From: Candidatus Kapaibacterium sp.
Lineage (GTDB): Bacteria > Bacteroidota > Ignavibacteria > Kapaibacteriales > Kapaibacteriaceae
DNA: 55,371 nt
Assembly (NCBI GenBank): GCA_018882585.1
Contig: VFFB01000006.1
Span: 1-55,371 of the forward strand
Direction: 5' to 3'
Shown here: positions 31,770 to 41,290 of the stretch, in pieces
How the letters are laid out: every line of letters begins with the position of its first letter
Position numbering within the stretch: the first letter of the stretch is position 1
Program-made: the position numbers and the translations under genes
The notes under the pieces: model-generated
The model's database searches: none
What the model was told of the DNA's origin: nothing
The model's input: the letters and a program-made list of their open reading frames with translations, nothing else

Positions 31770-32382
31770 CGGGGGCTCCGGCTGCAAAGTCACGCAACGT
31801 CGTGTAGAGCAACTCGAGCGGCAGACCGACGATGGTATAGTAGCAGCCATCAACGTGGCGTACGAAGACCGCACCGAAGTCATCCTGAATGCCATAGGCG
31901 CCTGCCTTGTCGAGTGGCGATCCAGAGTCGACGTAGGCCTTGATCTCATCGTCGTCCAACCGACGGAACGACACCTGTGTGCGTCGGAAGGTAGACACAC
32001 AGCGATGCGTGGCGGAGTCGACGAGTGCAAGTCCTGTGTAGACCGTATGGGTGCGACCGCTAAGCAGATGCAGCATGCGAATGGCGTCGGCGGCATCGAC
32101 CGGTTTGTTCAAAACGGCATCATCAAGGACGACGGTGGTATCACTGCCGATCACGATGGACGGTCGTTCCACGAGCTCCGCACCACGCCTTGCCTTGGCA
32201 AGCGCAAGCTCCATGACATAGGCATCTGGTGGCATCGATGTTGGCACGACGTCTTCGTCGATGTTCGGCACCACCACCTCGAAGTCGAACCCGATGTGGC
32301 GCAGGAGGCTCTGTCGTCGGGGCGACTGCGATGCCAGCACCAACGGTCTTGGCAGATGCAGCAGGTCGTTCAGGCGGAGCAT
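31762..32382 (-). CDS. maf: Maf/YhdE-type nucleotide pyrophosphatase
   Basis: This 206-residue cytosolic enzyme hydrolyses non-canonical or excess pyrimidine/modified nucleoside triphosphates (dTTP, UTP or m7GTP depending on subgroup). The signature LASQSPRRQSLL (about 16-27), the catalytic-Asp motif VIGSDTTVVLDD (about 96-107), KPVDAADA, GRTHTVYTG and DKAGAYGIQD are all present. It sits 3 bases after the OmpA gene stop and overlaps the ABC permease start. Confidence 0.95.
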   Translation of the reverse strand: MLRLNDLLHLPRPLVLASQSPRRQSLLRHIGFDFEVVVPNIDEDVVPTSMPPDAYVMELALAKARRGAELVERPSIVIGSDTTVVLDDAVLNKPVDAADAIRMLHLLSGRTHTVYTGLALVDSATHRCVSTFRRTQVSFRRLDDDEIKAYVDSGSPLDKAGAYGIQDDFGAVFVRHVDGCYYTIVGLPLELLYTTLRDFAAGAPDA

Positions 32383-32385
32383 GCG

Positions 32386-34491
32386 TTACTTCTTGGTGAT
32401 CGTGAATTCGACGCGACGGTTGCGCTGTCGTCCGTCGTCGGTGGTGTTTGGCGACAACGGCTTGGTCTCGCCGTACCCCTCCGACGAAAGCCGCAGACCG
32501 TCGATACCTTTTTCGACCACATAGGCGCGCACTGCCTCGGCGCGCTTCTTCGACAAGGCAAGGTTATCGGCGTCCTTTCCGACGTCGTCGGTATGTCCCG
32601 AAACATGGATCTCCATCTGCGCATTCGTGCGCATGAAGTCCGTCAGTCTGTCAAGTTCCGGGAACGACTCCGGACGCAGTTCCCACTTTCCGGTGTCGAA
32701 GAAGACGTTGTTGAGTCGGATGGCAACATTCACAACGATGGGCGACAGCTCAAGGTCCTGCTCAACCTCCTTGTAGTCTTCCAGCCCACGCGCATCCAGC
32801 TCGTTGCTCAGCGGATAGTAGCCCTGTGTTTGCGCACGCACACCATAATGCACCCCGCCCTTCAGGGTCACGCGATACGAACCGTCGGCAGGCGACGATC
32901 TTGCCGTGCCGGCAACCGTTCCCGTTCCAAGATCTTCGTAGATGATGTCGGCTTCGACGGGCTGCCGCGTTGTTGCGTCGATCACGCGGCCACGCACGGC
33001 CATCAGCGCCTCTGGCTTCGCCCCCTTGGGCATGGCGATCGAGAAGATGTCTGACTTCCCTGCCGAGCCGAACTGCGAGCTGAAGTAGGCTGAATCACCC
33101 TTGGCAGAAACGTTGAAGAACGACTCATGATCGGCCGTGTTGATCCCGCGGCCAAGGTTGCGAGGGCGCGACCAGTTCGCCAGCGAACTGTCAAGTCGCT
33201 TGATCACAAAGATGTCACGTCCGCCGAAGCCACGGTGTCCGTCGCTGGCAAAGTAGATCGACGAGCCGTCGGCAGCGATGAACGGTGCCACCTCCATGCC
33301 GATGGTGTTTACCGAGTCGCCCATGTTCTGCGGCTCCGACCATGTGCCGTCGGCCATACGGATACTCAAGTACAGGTCGTTCCCGCCCCGGGTCGTCGGT
33401 GTCTCGATCGACAGCACCATGAATGATCCGTCGGCCGCGATATGCGAGGTCATGGCACGGCTGTTGTTGATAAACCCCTTTATCGTAACCGGCTGTGGAG
33501 CCGACCACCCCGTTGCCGTCCGCCGGCTTACCGACATTCCCCGCTTGAGCGTTCCGTCGGGCATGTAGGTGCCATTCACGAACAGCATATTCAGATCCTG
33601 CGTCACCGCAATGGCATAGTTCGTGCCAGCATTGTTGACCGGCGCTCCCAGATTGACGGGCTTCGACCATGCGCCGTCGGCACGACGCGTCGACACCCAG
33701 ATGTCGCTGCGCGTGATCGGCGGCGTGTTGTCAGCATGGCCGGTACGACTAAAGAAGATCATCGACCCGTCGGGCGCAAGGCAGTCAACCGACTCGTCCG
33801 CCGCGGTGTTGATGGTCGAACCAAGGTTGACAGCCTTGATCTGTTCATCGACACCATCAACGACGTTGACTGGCGAAGGGGGCATGGCGACAACGCTGAA
33901 GCGATCGACATCGATCTGCTGAGGGCCTTTCACCAGGACACCGGCATTATCGCCGAAAGGGGTGAAATCGAGGAGCGTGATCGTTACGATGGGTTGATCA
34001 TTCACGAAACACGTCACGGCATCCTGCTGCTTCCGTATGGTCAGCTCCAGCCAGTCATTCTGCGCGATGGGCTTGATCGTCCGCCAGGGCAGAACGTCCT
34101 CGTTGAACACGCCACGCACGATGCGCAGTCGTACACGACCGCTTCGCTGCACGCTGAATTCGTAGTACGACTCGGCAGCGTCAGCCCAGAACATCATGCC
34201 GTACATGCCGTCGGCTTCGCCTTCGGCCTGCCGCAAACGACACGACATGTGCCAGTCACTCTGCGCTTGCATGCGTACTGGCGTGTGATACTGAACGACG
34301 GCAGACGTGTCGGCACCAACAAGTCGAGCCGCACCATCAACCACAGGGGGCGACGCCGCGCCTGCACCACGGTATGTCCAGGAACGTGGAGCAGTGTCGA
34401 ACGATTCGTTGACGACTGTCTGTTCCTGAGCCCGCGAGGCCGTTACGGTGATGAGGATGGCTGCGAACCAGCATAGGCGCGTTGGCGTCAT
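32386..34491 (-). CDS. OmpA-family outer-membrane protein with PD40 propeller
   Basis: The 701-residue exported protein starts with a signal peptide (MTPTRLCWFAAILITVTASRA). Next is a LamG/concanavalin-like beta sandwich (about 25-195), then PD40/WD40-like beta-propeller repeats (about 215-480; SDGHRGFGGRDIFVI and FFSRTGHADNTPPITRSDIWV are examples). A carboxypeptidase-regulatory-like beta sandwich (about 495-565) follows. The peptidoglycan-binding OmpA domain (about 585-701) has the signature VSGHTDDVG and RAEAVRAYVVEKGI. This arrangement resembles Bacteroidota envelope proteins such as PorE, a T9SS component. PorE identity is possible but unproven. A GTG five codons upstream is an alternative start. 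Confidence 0.85.
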   Translation of the reverse strand: MTPTRLCWFAAILITVTASRAQEQTVVNESFDTAPRSWTYRGAGAASPPVVDGAARLVGADTSAVVQYHTPVRMQAQSDWHMSCRLRQAEGEADGMYGMMFWADAAESYYEFSVQRSGRVRLRIVRGVFNEDVLPWRTIKPIAQNDWLELTIRKQQDAVTCFVNDQPIVTITLLDFTPFGDNAGVLVKGPQQIDVDRFSVVAMPPSPVNVVDGVDEQIKAVNLGSTINTAADESVDCLAPDGSMIFFSRTGHADNTPPITRSDIWVSTRRADGAWSKPVNLGAPVNNAGTNYAIAVTQDLNMLFVNGTYMPDGTLKRGMSVSRRTATGWSAPQPVTIKGFINNSRAMTSHIAADGSFMVLSIETPTTRGGNDLYLSIRMADGTWSEPQNMGDSVNTIGMEVAPFIAADGSSIYFASDGHRGFGGRDIFVIKRLDSSLANWSRPRNLGRGINTADHESFFNVSAKGDSAYFSSQFGSAGKSDIFSIAMPKGAKPEALMAVRGRVIDATTRQPVEADIIYEDLGTGTVAGTARSSPADGSYRVTLKGGVHYGVRAQTQGYYPLSNELDARGLEDYKEVEQDLELSPIVVNVAIRLNNVFFDTGKWELRPESFPELDRLTDFMRTNAQMEIHVSGHTDDVGKDADNLALSKKRAEAVRAYVVEKGIDGLRLSSEGYGETKPLSPNTTDDGRQRNRRVEFTITKK

Positions 34492-34538
34492 GCGCCAAAG
34501 ATACACACGGCCATCATCCTATGTTGAGATTGGCTGTA

Positions 34539-35087
34539 TTACTTCGCCAAGGCTGCTTCGACGTCGGCGCGGAGTGCTGCACTCATGGGGTCGACGCCGC
34601 TTTTATAGCGCTTGACCAGCTGACCGTCTTTTCCGATCAGGAACTTCTCGAAGTTCCAGCCGATCTCGCCGGCCATGTCGGCCTTACCGCCACCCTGCGT
34701 CAGCCAGTCGAACAATGGAGACTTGCCCTGCCCCTTGACCGTGACCTTTGAGAACATGTCGAAGGTGACGTTGTACTTGGTCGAGCAGAACTCGGCGATC
34801 TCGGCATCAGTACCGGGTTCCTGCGCTCCGAAGTCGTTGGCCGGGAATCCCATCACAACCAGGCCTTTGTCCTTATAGGCGGCGTGGAGTTGCTCGAGGG
34901 GAGCGTATTGCTTGGTGTAGCCGCAGAAGCTGGCCACGTTCACGACAAGCAGGACCTTGCCCTTATAGTCGGCAAGATTGACGGTGTTTCCGGTGATGTT
35001 CTTGACGGTGAAGTCGTGGACCGATGTCGGTGCTGGCGTCATGACGAAGAGTCCAAGAATTGTGGCGAGGAGGAGGATTGCATTCAT
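34539..35087 (-). CDS. Glutathione peroxidase family thiol peroxidase, exported
   Basis: This 182-residue protein has an N-terminal hydrophobic signal (MNAILLLATILGLFVM) and so probably acts in the periplasm. The peroxidatic Cys55 lies in NVASFCGYT, and the WNFEKFLIGKDG motif supplies the Trp and Asn of the active site. The usual FPCNQFGGQEPG segment reads FPANDFGAQEPGT, so its Cys and Gln are replaced. Most bacterial members reduce peroxides using thioredoxin rather than glutathione. It lies 16 bases downstream of the MnmM-like gene, possibly as the last gene of that operon. Confidence 0.93.
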   Translation of the reverse strand: MNAILLLATILGLFVMTPAPTSVHDFTVKNITGNTVNLADYKGKVLLVVNVASFCGYTKQYAPLEQLHAAYKDKGLVVMGFPANDFGAQEPGTDAEIAEFCSTKYNVTFDMFSKVTVKGQGKSPLFDWLTQGGGKADMAGEIGWNFEKFLIGKDGQLVKRYKSGVDPMSAALRADVEAALAK

Positions 35088-35103
35088 GCGGCCGACAACA
35101 CGG

Positions 35104-35691
35104 TCAGGCGGACGATTGTTCCCTATGTGGTCGACGTTGGATGACAACAACGACGGGCGGCATTCCGCGCTGATTGACGAAACGTGTCTCGGACACAACC
35201 CACAAGCCTTGGTCGAGTGCCGACACCAGCTCCATCAGTGCTGCATACTCACGCTCACCTTCGGGATGTCGATAGCAGACGATGGTCATCAGCCCATCGG
35301 ACGAAAGCATCGCAAGGCCAGCCGACACCGCTGTCAGGGTGGTGTCCACCATCGTCGTGATCGCATGATCGTGTCCGGGCAGATAACCAAGATTGAAGGT
35401 GATTGCACGGATGCCACCATGGTGCTCGGTGGACACAAGGTCTGACATCTGCTCGTGTCCGGCATGCATGATATTGACCCGCGTGCCTGTGCCCTCTAGA
35501 CGCTGCATCGTGGCCCTAAGGGCAGCTTGCTGAATATCAAAAACGTAGAGCGTTCCCTCGTCACCAACAAGATCGGCCATGACGCGTGCATCGAAGCCAT
35601 TTCCTGCAGTGGCATCAACTACAACGTCTCCGGCATGCAGGTGCTGCCGCAGCAGCATATGCACGTACGACACGGCATTATGGTACATCAT
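35104..35691 (-). CDS. MnmM/YtqB-like class I SAM methyltransferase
   Basis: This 195-residue protein fits the rRNA_methylase/YtqB family. The SAM-binding motif DATAGNGFDARVMADLV begins at residue 26, followed by VFDIQQAAL, and NLGYLPGHDHAITT (about 95-108) is a family hallmark. In Bacillus subtilis YtqB is MnmM, which methylates nm5(s2)U34 of tRNA to mnm5(s2)U. The ATG at 35691 overlaps the previous stop as ATGA. Its partner upstream is a FAD oxidoreductase with MnmC2-like features, which supports a tRNA role. Family membership is firm, substrate is inferred. Confidence 0.85.
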   Translation of the reverse strand: MMYHNAVSYVHMLLRQHLHAGDVVVDATAGNGFDARVMADLVGDEGTLYVFDIQQAALRATMQRLEGTGTRVNIMHAGHEQMSDLVSTEHHGGIRAITFNLGYLPGHDHAITTMVDTTLTAVSAGLAMLSSDGLMTIVCYRHPEGEREYAALMELVSALDQGLWVVSETRFVNQRGMPPVVVVIQRRPHREQSSA

Positions 35692-36695
35692 GCCTTCCAC
35701 CACTGCCGCACATCGATCTCGGAGTCAAGGGGCGTTGCCTGAACTATAAACTCGGCAAGGACTTTGCATACCCACGGCGTGAGCAATGAGCCTTTTGTGC
35801 CAAAGCCGTTGCAGATGATATGCCTTGGATGCACCGGATGCGGTCCGACGTACGGACGTCGCATGTGCGACGATGGACGCACCGCTGCGCGGTGCCGTTC
35901 CACAACGATGTCGCGTTGCACCAGGTGTCGCCCCTGCTCCAGCAGCCAGTCGCGAGCGGCCGTCGTGGGAATATCGTCGAGGGTATCCCAGTCATACGTC
36001 GAGCCAAGCCGGTATCGCGCCTCACCCATCGGGATCAACCAGATGCCGGCCGACAGAATGTGGTCAAGATGCATTCCATCAATGTGCACGTCCAGGATCT
36101 CGCCCTTCACCGGTGCGAACGGAAGCCATGACCACAGCGGATGATGCTGTGCCGTCCACCCATCGCACCAGACAACAGTATCGTAGGTGTCCTCAAGTTG
36201 TTTCCATGTCTCGGGGTCGATCACGCCGTGTTCGACCGACAGGGCATGGCACATGGTGTCGAGGAAGACGTTGGTATCGACCGTGGCAGCATCGACCTCG
36301 AAGCCGCCGAAGGGATAGTCCACAACGTCGTGCCTGCCCGGTTCGATCGGGGCAACACGCAGCCAGTCGAACTCATCGGTCGTACACCGCTTGGCAAACA
36401 GCGCCGGCATATCCGGATCACGAAAGACGCGTCGCAGCGGGCGCCGGTCAAGGATGCGCACACTGAAGCGTTCCTCTATATGTCGATACGCATCGTAGGC
36501 CGCCGGCGTGACCACTGACCCTTTCCAAGTCGTGTGCAGACGGCGTCCGGTAATTGGCGTGATGAGCCCGGCCGCCACGCGTGATGATGTGGTTGATGCA
36601 TTGGGGTCGATGACGTGAACATCGACGCCTGCCGCTCGCAGATACCAGGCCGTCCATGAGCCGGCCAGACCTTGTCCGACAACGAGTACGCGCAT
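35688..36695 (-). CDS. FAD-dependent oxidoreductase (DAO fold), MnmC2-like
   Basis: The 335-residue flavoprotein has the dinucleotide motif VVGQGLAGSWTAWYL at its N-terminus (Gly7, Gly9, Gly12) and VIDPNASTTSSRVAAGLITP (about 28-47). It closes with CNGFGTKGSLLTPWVCKVL (from residue 295), the C-terminal FAD-binding strand-helix of D-amino-acid-oxidase folds. The pattern and length match the stand-alone relatives of the MnmC oxidase domain, which removes the carboxymethyl group of cmnm5U34. Other DAO enzymes (glycine or D-amino acid oxidases) remain possible. It overlaps TcdA (TGATG) and the methyltransferase (ATGA). Confidence 0.8.
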   Translation of the reverse strand: MRVLVVGQGLAGSWTAWYLRAAGVDVHVIDPNASTTSSRVAAGLITPITGRRLHTTWKGSVVTPAAYDAYRHIEERFSVRILDRRPLRRVFRDPDMPALFAKRCTTDEFDWLRVAPIEPGRHDVVDYPFGGFEVDAATVDTNVFLDTMCHALSVEHGVIDPETWKQLEDTYDTVVWCDGWTAQHHPLWSWLPFAPVKGEILDVHIDGMHLDHILSAGIWLIPMGEARYRLGSTYDWDTLDDIPTTAARDWLLEQGRHLVQRDIVVERHRAAVRPSSHMRRPYVGPHPVHPRHIICNGFGTKGSLLTPWVCKVLAEFIVQATPLDSEIDVRQWWKA

Positions 36696-37426
36696 CAGCG
36701 GACATCCTTTGCGATGAGCCCCCTGATGACGACGCCGGCACAGGCGCCGCCGAAGGCTGCAGGCAGGTACGAAATGGTGCCAAAGGCACTCTTCTTGAAG
36801 TTGGCGCCATCGGTGAACATCAGCGACGCATCGTCAGTTTCTTCAAGCGAGTACACGGCAGTGAAGCCAGATGCAATGCCATGTTTCTTCAGACGCTTTC
36901 GAACGTACCGTGCGAGCGCACATCGTTGCGTTTCGGCGATATCGGCCGTTCGGATCATCGTGGGATCCATCTTGCCGCCGGCGCCCATCGACGACACCAG
37001 TGGATAGCCACGCTTCATGGCTTCGACAATGAGATAGACCTTCGGGCTGAGCGAATCGATGGCATCGACGACGTAGTCGAAACGCGTTGCCAGGACGCGC
37101 TCCATCTGGCCCGGTGTCAGGAACTCCCTGATGGTGGTGATCTGCAGTTCCGTGTTGATCAGCCGCAGGCGCTCGCGCATGACGTCGACCTTGAACATGC
37201 CCTCGGTGGTGACCAAGGCCGGAAGCTGGCGGTTTCGGTTCGAGGGGTCGACGACGTCGCCATCGACGATCGTGAGACGTCCCACGCCGGCACGAGCCAG
37301 GAACTCGGCGCAGAATGACCCCACACCGCCCATGCCCATCACCAGCACATGGCGGTCGCGCAGCGCGTCAGCCGCTTCGTCGCCGATCAGCAGTCGCGTA
37401 CGCGACTGCCAACGGCTGTCGGTCAT
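36695..37426 (-). CDS. tcdA: tRNA threonylcarbamoyladenosine dehydratase
   Basis: This 243-residue ThiF/E1-like enzyme uses ATP to cyclise t6A37 of tRNA to ct6A. The Rossmann motif GMGGVGSF (31-38), the Arg-finger segment SNRNRQLPAL, the VDAIDSLSPK block and SSMGAGGKMDPT (about 124-135) are characteristic of TcdA/CsdL. The start forms an ATGA overlap with the tatD stop, and its stop overlaps the next start. The C-terminal tail includes the membrane-like GGACAGVVIRGLI. Confidence 0.92.
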   Translation of the reverse strand: MTDSRWQSRTRLLIGDEAADALRDRHVLVMGMGGVGSFCAEFLARAGVGRLTIVDGDVVDPSNRNRQLPALVTTEGMFKVDVMRERLRLINTELQITTIREFLTPGQMERVLATRFDYVVDAIDSLSPKVYLIVEAMKRGYPLVSSMGAGGKMDPTMIRTADIAETQRCALARYVRKRLKKHGIASGFTAVYSLEETDDASLMFTDGANFKKSAFGTISYLPAAFGGACAGVVIRGLIAKDVR

Positions 37427-38064
37427 CGCTTGAAGACGGTGTTGAAATTCGCTTGCAGGGTCAAACACAGGTCATCAATGGAAACGTGTCGAAGAGTTGC
37501 TGCCGCTGCATACACATCGGCAATGCGAACATCGGCAATATCATCGGTTTCGAGCAGGAGTCGGTTGTCCGGCACCTGCTTGATCGCCGTGCGTGCCGGG
37601 GCATTCGTGTTGAGCAGGGCAGTTCCGAACGACACATAGCATCCGGCAGCGACAAGACGCGCTGCGACATCGCCGAACTTGTTCATGCCGTGGATGATCC
37701 ATGGCATGCTGGCGCTGCACGCACGACGTTCGGCAAGAACGTCGTCGAATGCCCGCACGCAGTGAATGACAAGCGGAAGATGCAGTCGCTCGCTACGCTC
37801 GATATGCAGACGAAACACCTGCAGCTGCACGTGGAGCGGCACCGCGCAGGCGCGGTCGAGGCCGGTTTCGCCGATGGCGACAACATTGGGTCTGCCCACG
37901 GCGGCATCCAGCAGGTCGAGCGTTGCCGTTGCCGCATCCCATGGGTGGATGCCCACGCTGCATGGACCGTCGGCCGGCATGCCGTCGACGCCAAGCCGAA
38001 CACTGCGAACGCAGACGACGTCGGCGTCAACAACGGGATGGTGCGTATGACAATCGTAGAACAT
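37423..38064 (-). CDS. TatD family hydrolase
   Basis: This compact 213-residue member (the family is usually about 255) is a metal-dependent TIM-barrel hydrolase/nuclease. Metal ligands are visible as CHTHHP (His6, His8), the Glu of GETGLD, IHCVRAF, IHGMNKF and the LLLETDDI aspartate. It lacks some loop regions compared with E. coli TatD and begins directly at the first barrel strand. It is first in a four- or five-gene overlapping operon of tRNA-modification genes. Its ATG at 38064 follows the groEL terminator. Confidence 0.88.
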   Translation of the reverse strand: MFYDCHTHHPVVDADVVCVRSVRLGVDGMPADGPCSVGIHPWDAATATLDLLDAAVGRPNVVAIGETGLDRACAVPLHVQLQVFRLHIERSERLHLPLVIHCVRAFDDVLAERRACSASMPWIIHGMNKFGDVAARLVAAGCYVSFGTALLNTNAPARTAIKQVPDNRLLLETDDIADVRIADVYAAAATLRHVSIDDLCLTLQANFNTVFKR

Positions 38065-38084
38065 CGCGTGCAGTTTACGCAACC

Positions 38085-38124
38085 GGAAAACCAAAACGCC
38101 CGACCTTGTGCAGAGGCCGGGCGT
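38085..38124 (-). terminator. Rho-independent terminator after groEL
   Basis: The stem ACGCCCG (38096-38102) pairs with CGGGCGT (38118-38124) around a 15-nt loop. On the minus strand it runs into GTTTTGGTTTTCC. It lies 24 bases after the groEL stop and just ahead of tatD. Confidence 0.85.
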
Positions 38125-38148
38125 CTTGTGTGTGGTGTGTCGGATGGC

Positions 38149-39792
<1,644 letters not shown>

Positions 39793-39820
39793 TTAGGGTG
39801 ATGAGGGTAAGGTAGAGGGC

Positions 39821-40108
39821 TTAACCGACGATGGCGAAAATGTCGCTCTCGCGCATGATGAGGTAGTCCTCGCCGTCGATCGATACTTCGGTACCGGCAT
39901 ACTTGCCATACAGCACCTTATCGCCAACCTTTACCTGCAGGGGCGTGACCGTGCCATTCTCGGCGACCTTGCCATTGCCCACGGCAACGATGCTGCCCTG
40001 CATCGGCTTTTCCTTCGCCGTGTCCGGAATGATGATTCCGCCCTTGGTGACCTCTTCCGGCTCAGCAGCCTTGACGATCACGCGATCATGCAGCGGTGTA
40101 AGCGTCAT
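39821..40108 (-). CDS. groES: Co-chaperonin GroES
   Basis: This 95-residue co-chaperonin forms the heptameric lid of Gro[13 protein letters not shown] at the N-terminus, [13 protein letters not shown] (the mobile loop, about 23-35), [14 protein letters not shown] and [15 protein letters not shown] confirm it. It starts about 125 bases downstream of the CIRCE operator. Confidence 0.99.
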   Translation of the reverse strand: MTLTPLHDRVIVKAAEPEEVTKGGIIIPDTAKEKPMQGSIVAVGNGKVAENGTVTPLQVKVGDKVLYGKYAGTEVSIDGEDYLIMRESDIFAIVG

Positions 40109-40234
40109 GTCTGTTCTCCCTGTGAAAATGAATGTGTGTGGTTGAATGCCGTTGTTTCGTTGACGTTTCCCGAACCGTCCGCCCCGAGGCGGTACCGGCG
40201 TTCTGATGTATCAGACGCGGCCGTTGACGAACTG

Positions 40235-40261
40235 TTAGCACTCTTCGTGTGTGAGTGCTAA
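40235..40261 (-). promoter_or_regulatory. CIRCE operator (HrcA binding site)
   Basis: TTAGCACTC (40235-40243), a 9-base spacer and GAGTGCTAA (40253-40261) form a perfect 9-9-9 CIRCE inverted repeat. It lies just downstream of the predicted groES transcription start. HrcA should repress groESL here until heat stress titrates it. Confidence 0.98.
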
Positions 40262-40275
40262 TCATCAAGGGGCTG

Positions 40276-40307
40276 CAAAAATAGAGGCCAAGGTGGGCGT
40301 CATCAAG
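40276..40307 (-). promoter_or_regulatory. groESL promoter (Bacteroidota type)
   Basis: On the minus strand CTTG (40307-40304), 20 bases, then TATTTTTG (40283-40276) fits TTTG-N20-TAnnTTTG. It also reads as TTGATG-N17-TATTTT. The start would fall about 7 bases upstream of the CIRCE element. Confidence 0.7.
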
Positions 40308-40328
40308 TGAAATGATGACAAAGCATCT

Positions 40329-40363
40329 GACAATATTGTCTTTGAGCATGTCAGAATGACATG
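40329..40363. promoter_or_regulatory. Two palindromes upstream of the groESL promoter
   Basis: A perfect 12-base palindrome GACAATATTGTC (40329-40340) and an inverted repeat CATGTCA-GAA-TGACATG (40347-40363) lie 22-56 bases upstream of the groESL -33 element, between it and the mlaE stop. They could be operators for a second regulator. No T tract follows either, so they are not obvious terminators. Confidence 0.4.
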
Positions 40364-40388
40364 CCAAGCGCCTGTGGCGAAGCTGGTC

Positions 40389-41171
40389 TTAGATGATCAC
40401 GCCAAAGATGGCGTCGATGACCAGGATGGAGGCTGCCGAAATGGTGAAGGCCCGAACGGTTGACGCGCCGACACCTTCGGCGCCGCCTTCTGTGTGAAAT
40501 CCTACGTGAACGCCGATGAGTGCCGTGAAACCGCCAAAGACGAATGACTTCGTAATGCCGGTCATGATCTCGGATACCTGAAAGAACTTGATGATGGAGT
40601 CAAAGAAAACCGGCGCGGTAAAGTCGAATTTGATGCTTGTGAGGACGAAGGCACCGGCAAGCGCAACAACGTTAGAGAATACAGCAAGGACAGGCATCAT
40701 GGTGAGCGCAGCCATGGCCCTTGGCATGCCCAGGTAGCGGTTCTTGTCGATGGCCATCATTTCGAGGGCATCGATCTGCTCGGACACCTTCATGGTTCCG
40801 ATCTGTGCAGCGATGGCACCGCCGACGCGTCCGGCAATGACAAGTGCCGTCAGCACGGGGGTCAGCTCGGTGAATACGACCGTGGCGATCGAACCACCAA
40901 TAAATGGCCGAGCGATACCGATCAGGTTGAACTTTGCGAACAGGTTCGTGGCTTGCAGGGCGGCAATGGCGCCCGTGAACGAGCCGACCAGAACGACAAG
41001 CGGCAGCGAATCGGAGCCAACGATCTTCATCTGCTCAAGGACAAGAGCCCGATCCTTGAATGCCCGTGGCATATAGATGCCGACGCGCACCAACAGGTAG
41101 ACGATCTGCCCTACCTCTGCAAGAGCATCCATCATCATCCGACCGAATCGCGCGAGAGCGTTGCCCAACAT
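40389..41171 (-). CDS. mlaE: MlaE family lipid ABC transporter permease
   Basis: This 260-residue inner-membrane permease belongs to the MlaE/YrbE family that moves phospholipids between membranes. Identifying segments are IVGSDSLPLVVLVGSFTGAI (about 49-68), RPFIGGSIATVVFTELTPVLTALVIAGRVGGAIAAQIGTM-type sequence and EQIDALEMMAIDKNRYLGMPR (about 134-154, the ATPase-docking helix). At least five hydrophobic helices are present. The partner ATPase (MlaF) and MCE protein (MlaD) are not downstream; groESL is. The start at 41171 is chosen because it opens the family-typical N-terminus. Confidence 0.92.
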   Translation of the reverse strand: MLGNALARFGRMMMDALAEVGQIVYLLVRVGIYMPRAFKDRALVLEQMKIVGSDSLPLVVLVGSFTGAIAALQATNLFAKFNLIGIARPFIGGSIATVVFTELTPVLTALVIAGRVGGAIAAQIGTMKVSEQIDALEMMAIDKNRYLGMPRAMAALTMMPVLAVFSNVVALAGAFVLTSIKFDFTAPVFFDSIIKFFQVSEIMTGITKSFVFGGFTALIGVHVGFHTEGGAEGVGASTVRAFTISAASILVIDAIFGVII

Positions 41172-41219
41172 GCAGGTTCCAGAGTTCAGCGAAAGGTGCA
41201 ATCTACGGCAGAACAAAGA

Positions 41220-41251
41220 AGCCCGCGCACGTCGCAAGACGTACGCGGGCT
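41220..41251 (-). terminator. Terminator after the first lipoprotein gene
   Basis: The long hairpin AGCCCGCG plus ACGTC, loop GCAA, GACGT plus CGCGGGCT (41220-41251, one C/A mismatch) is followed on the minus strand by TTCTTTGTTCT. It lies 39 bases after the stop at 41291 and separates that gene from mlaE. Confidence 0.8.
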
Positions 41252-41290
41252 GATTTCAAGCTCGCAAACCGATTTCACTCGGTCGTTGTA

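Noticed and set aside
34496-34503. TATCTTTG on the minus strand just before the OmpA-family gene
   Set aside because: It lies only four bases from the start codon and lacks a -33 match, so a promoter here would imply an unlikely leaderless start.
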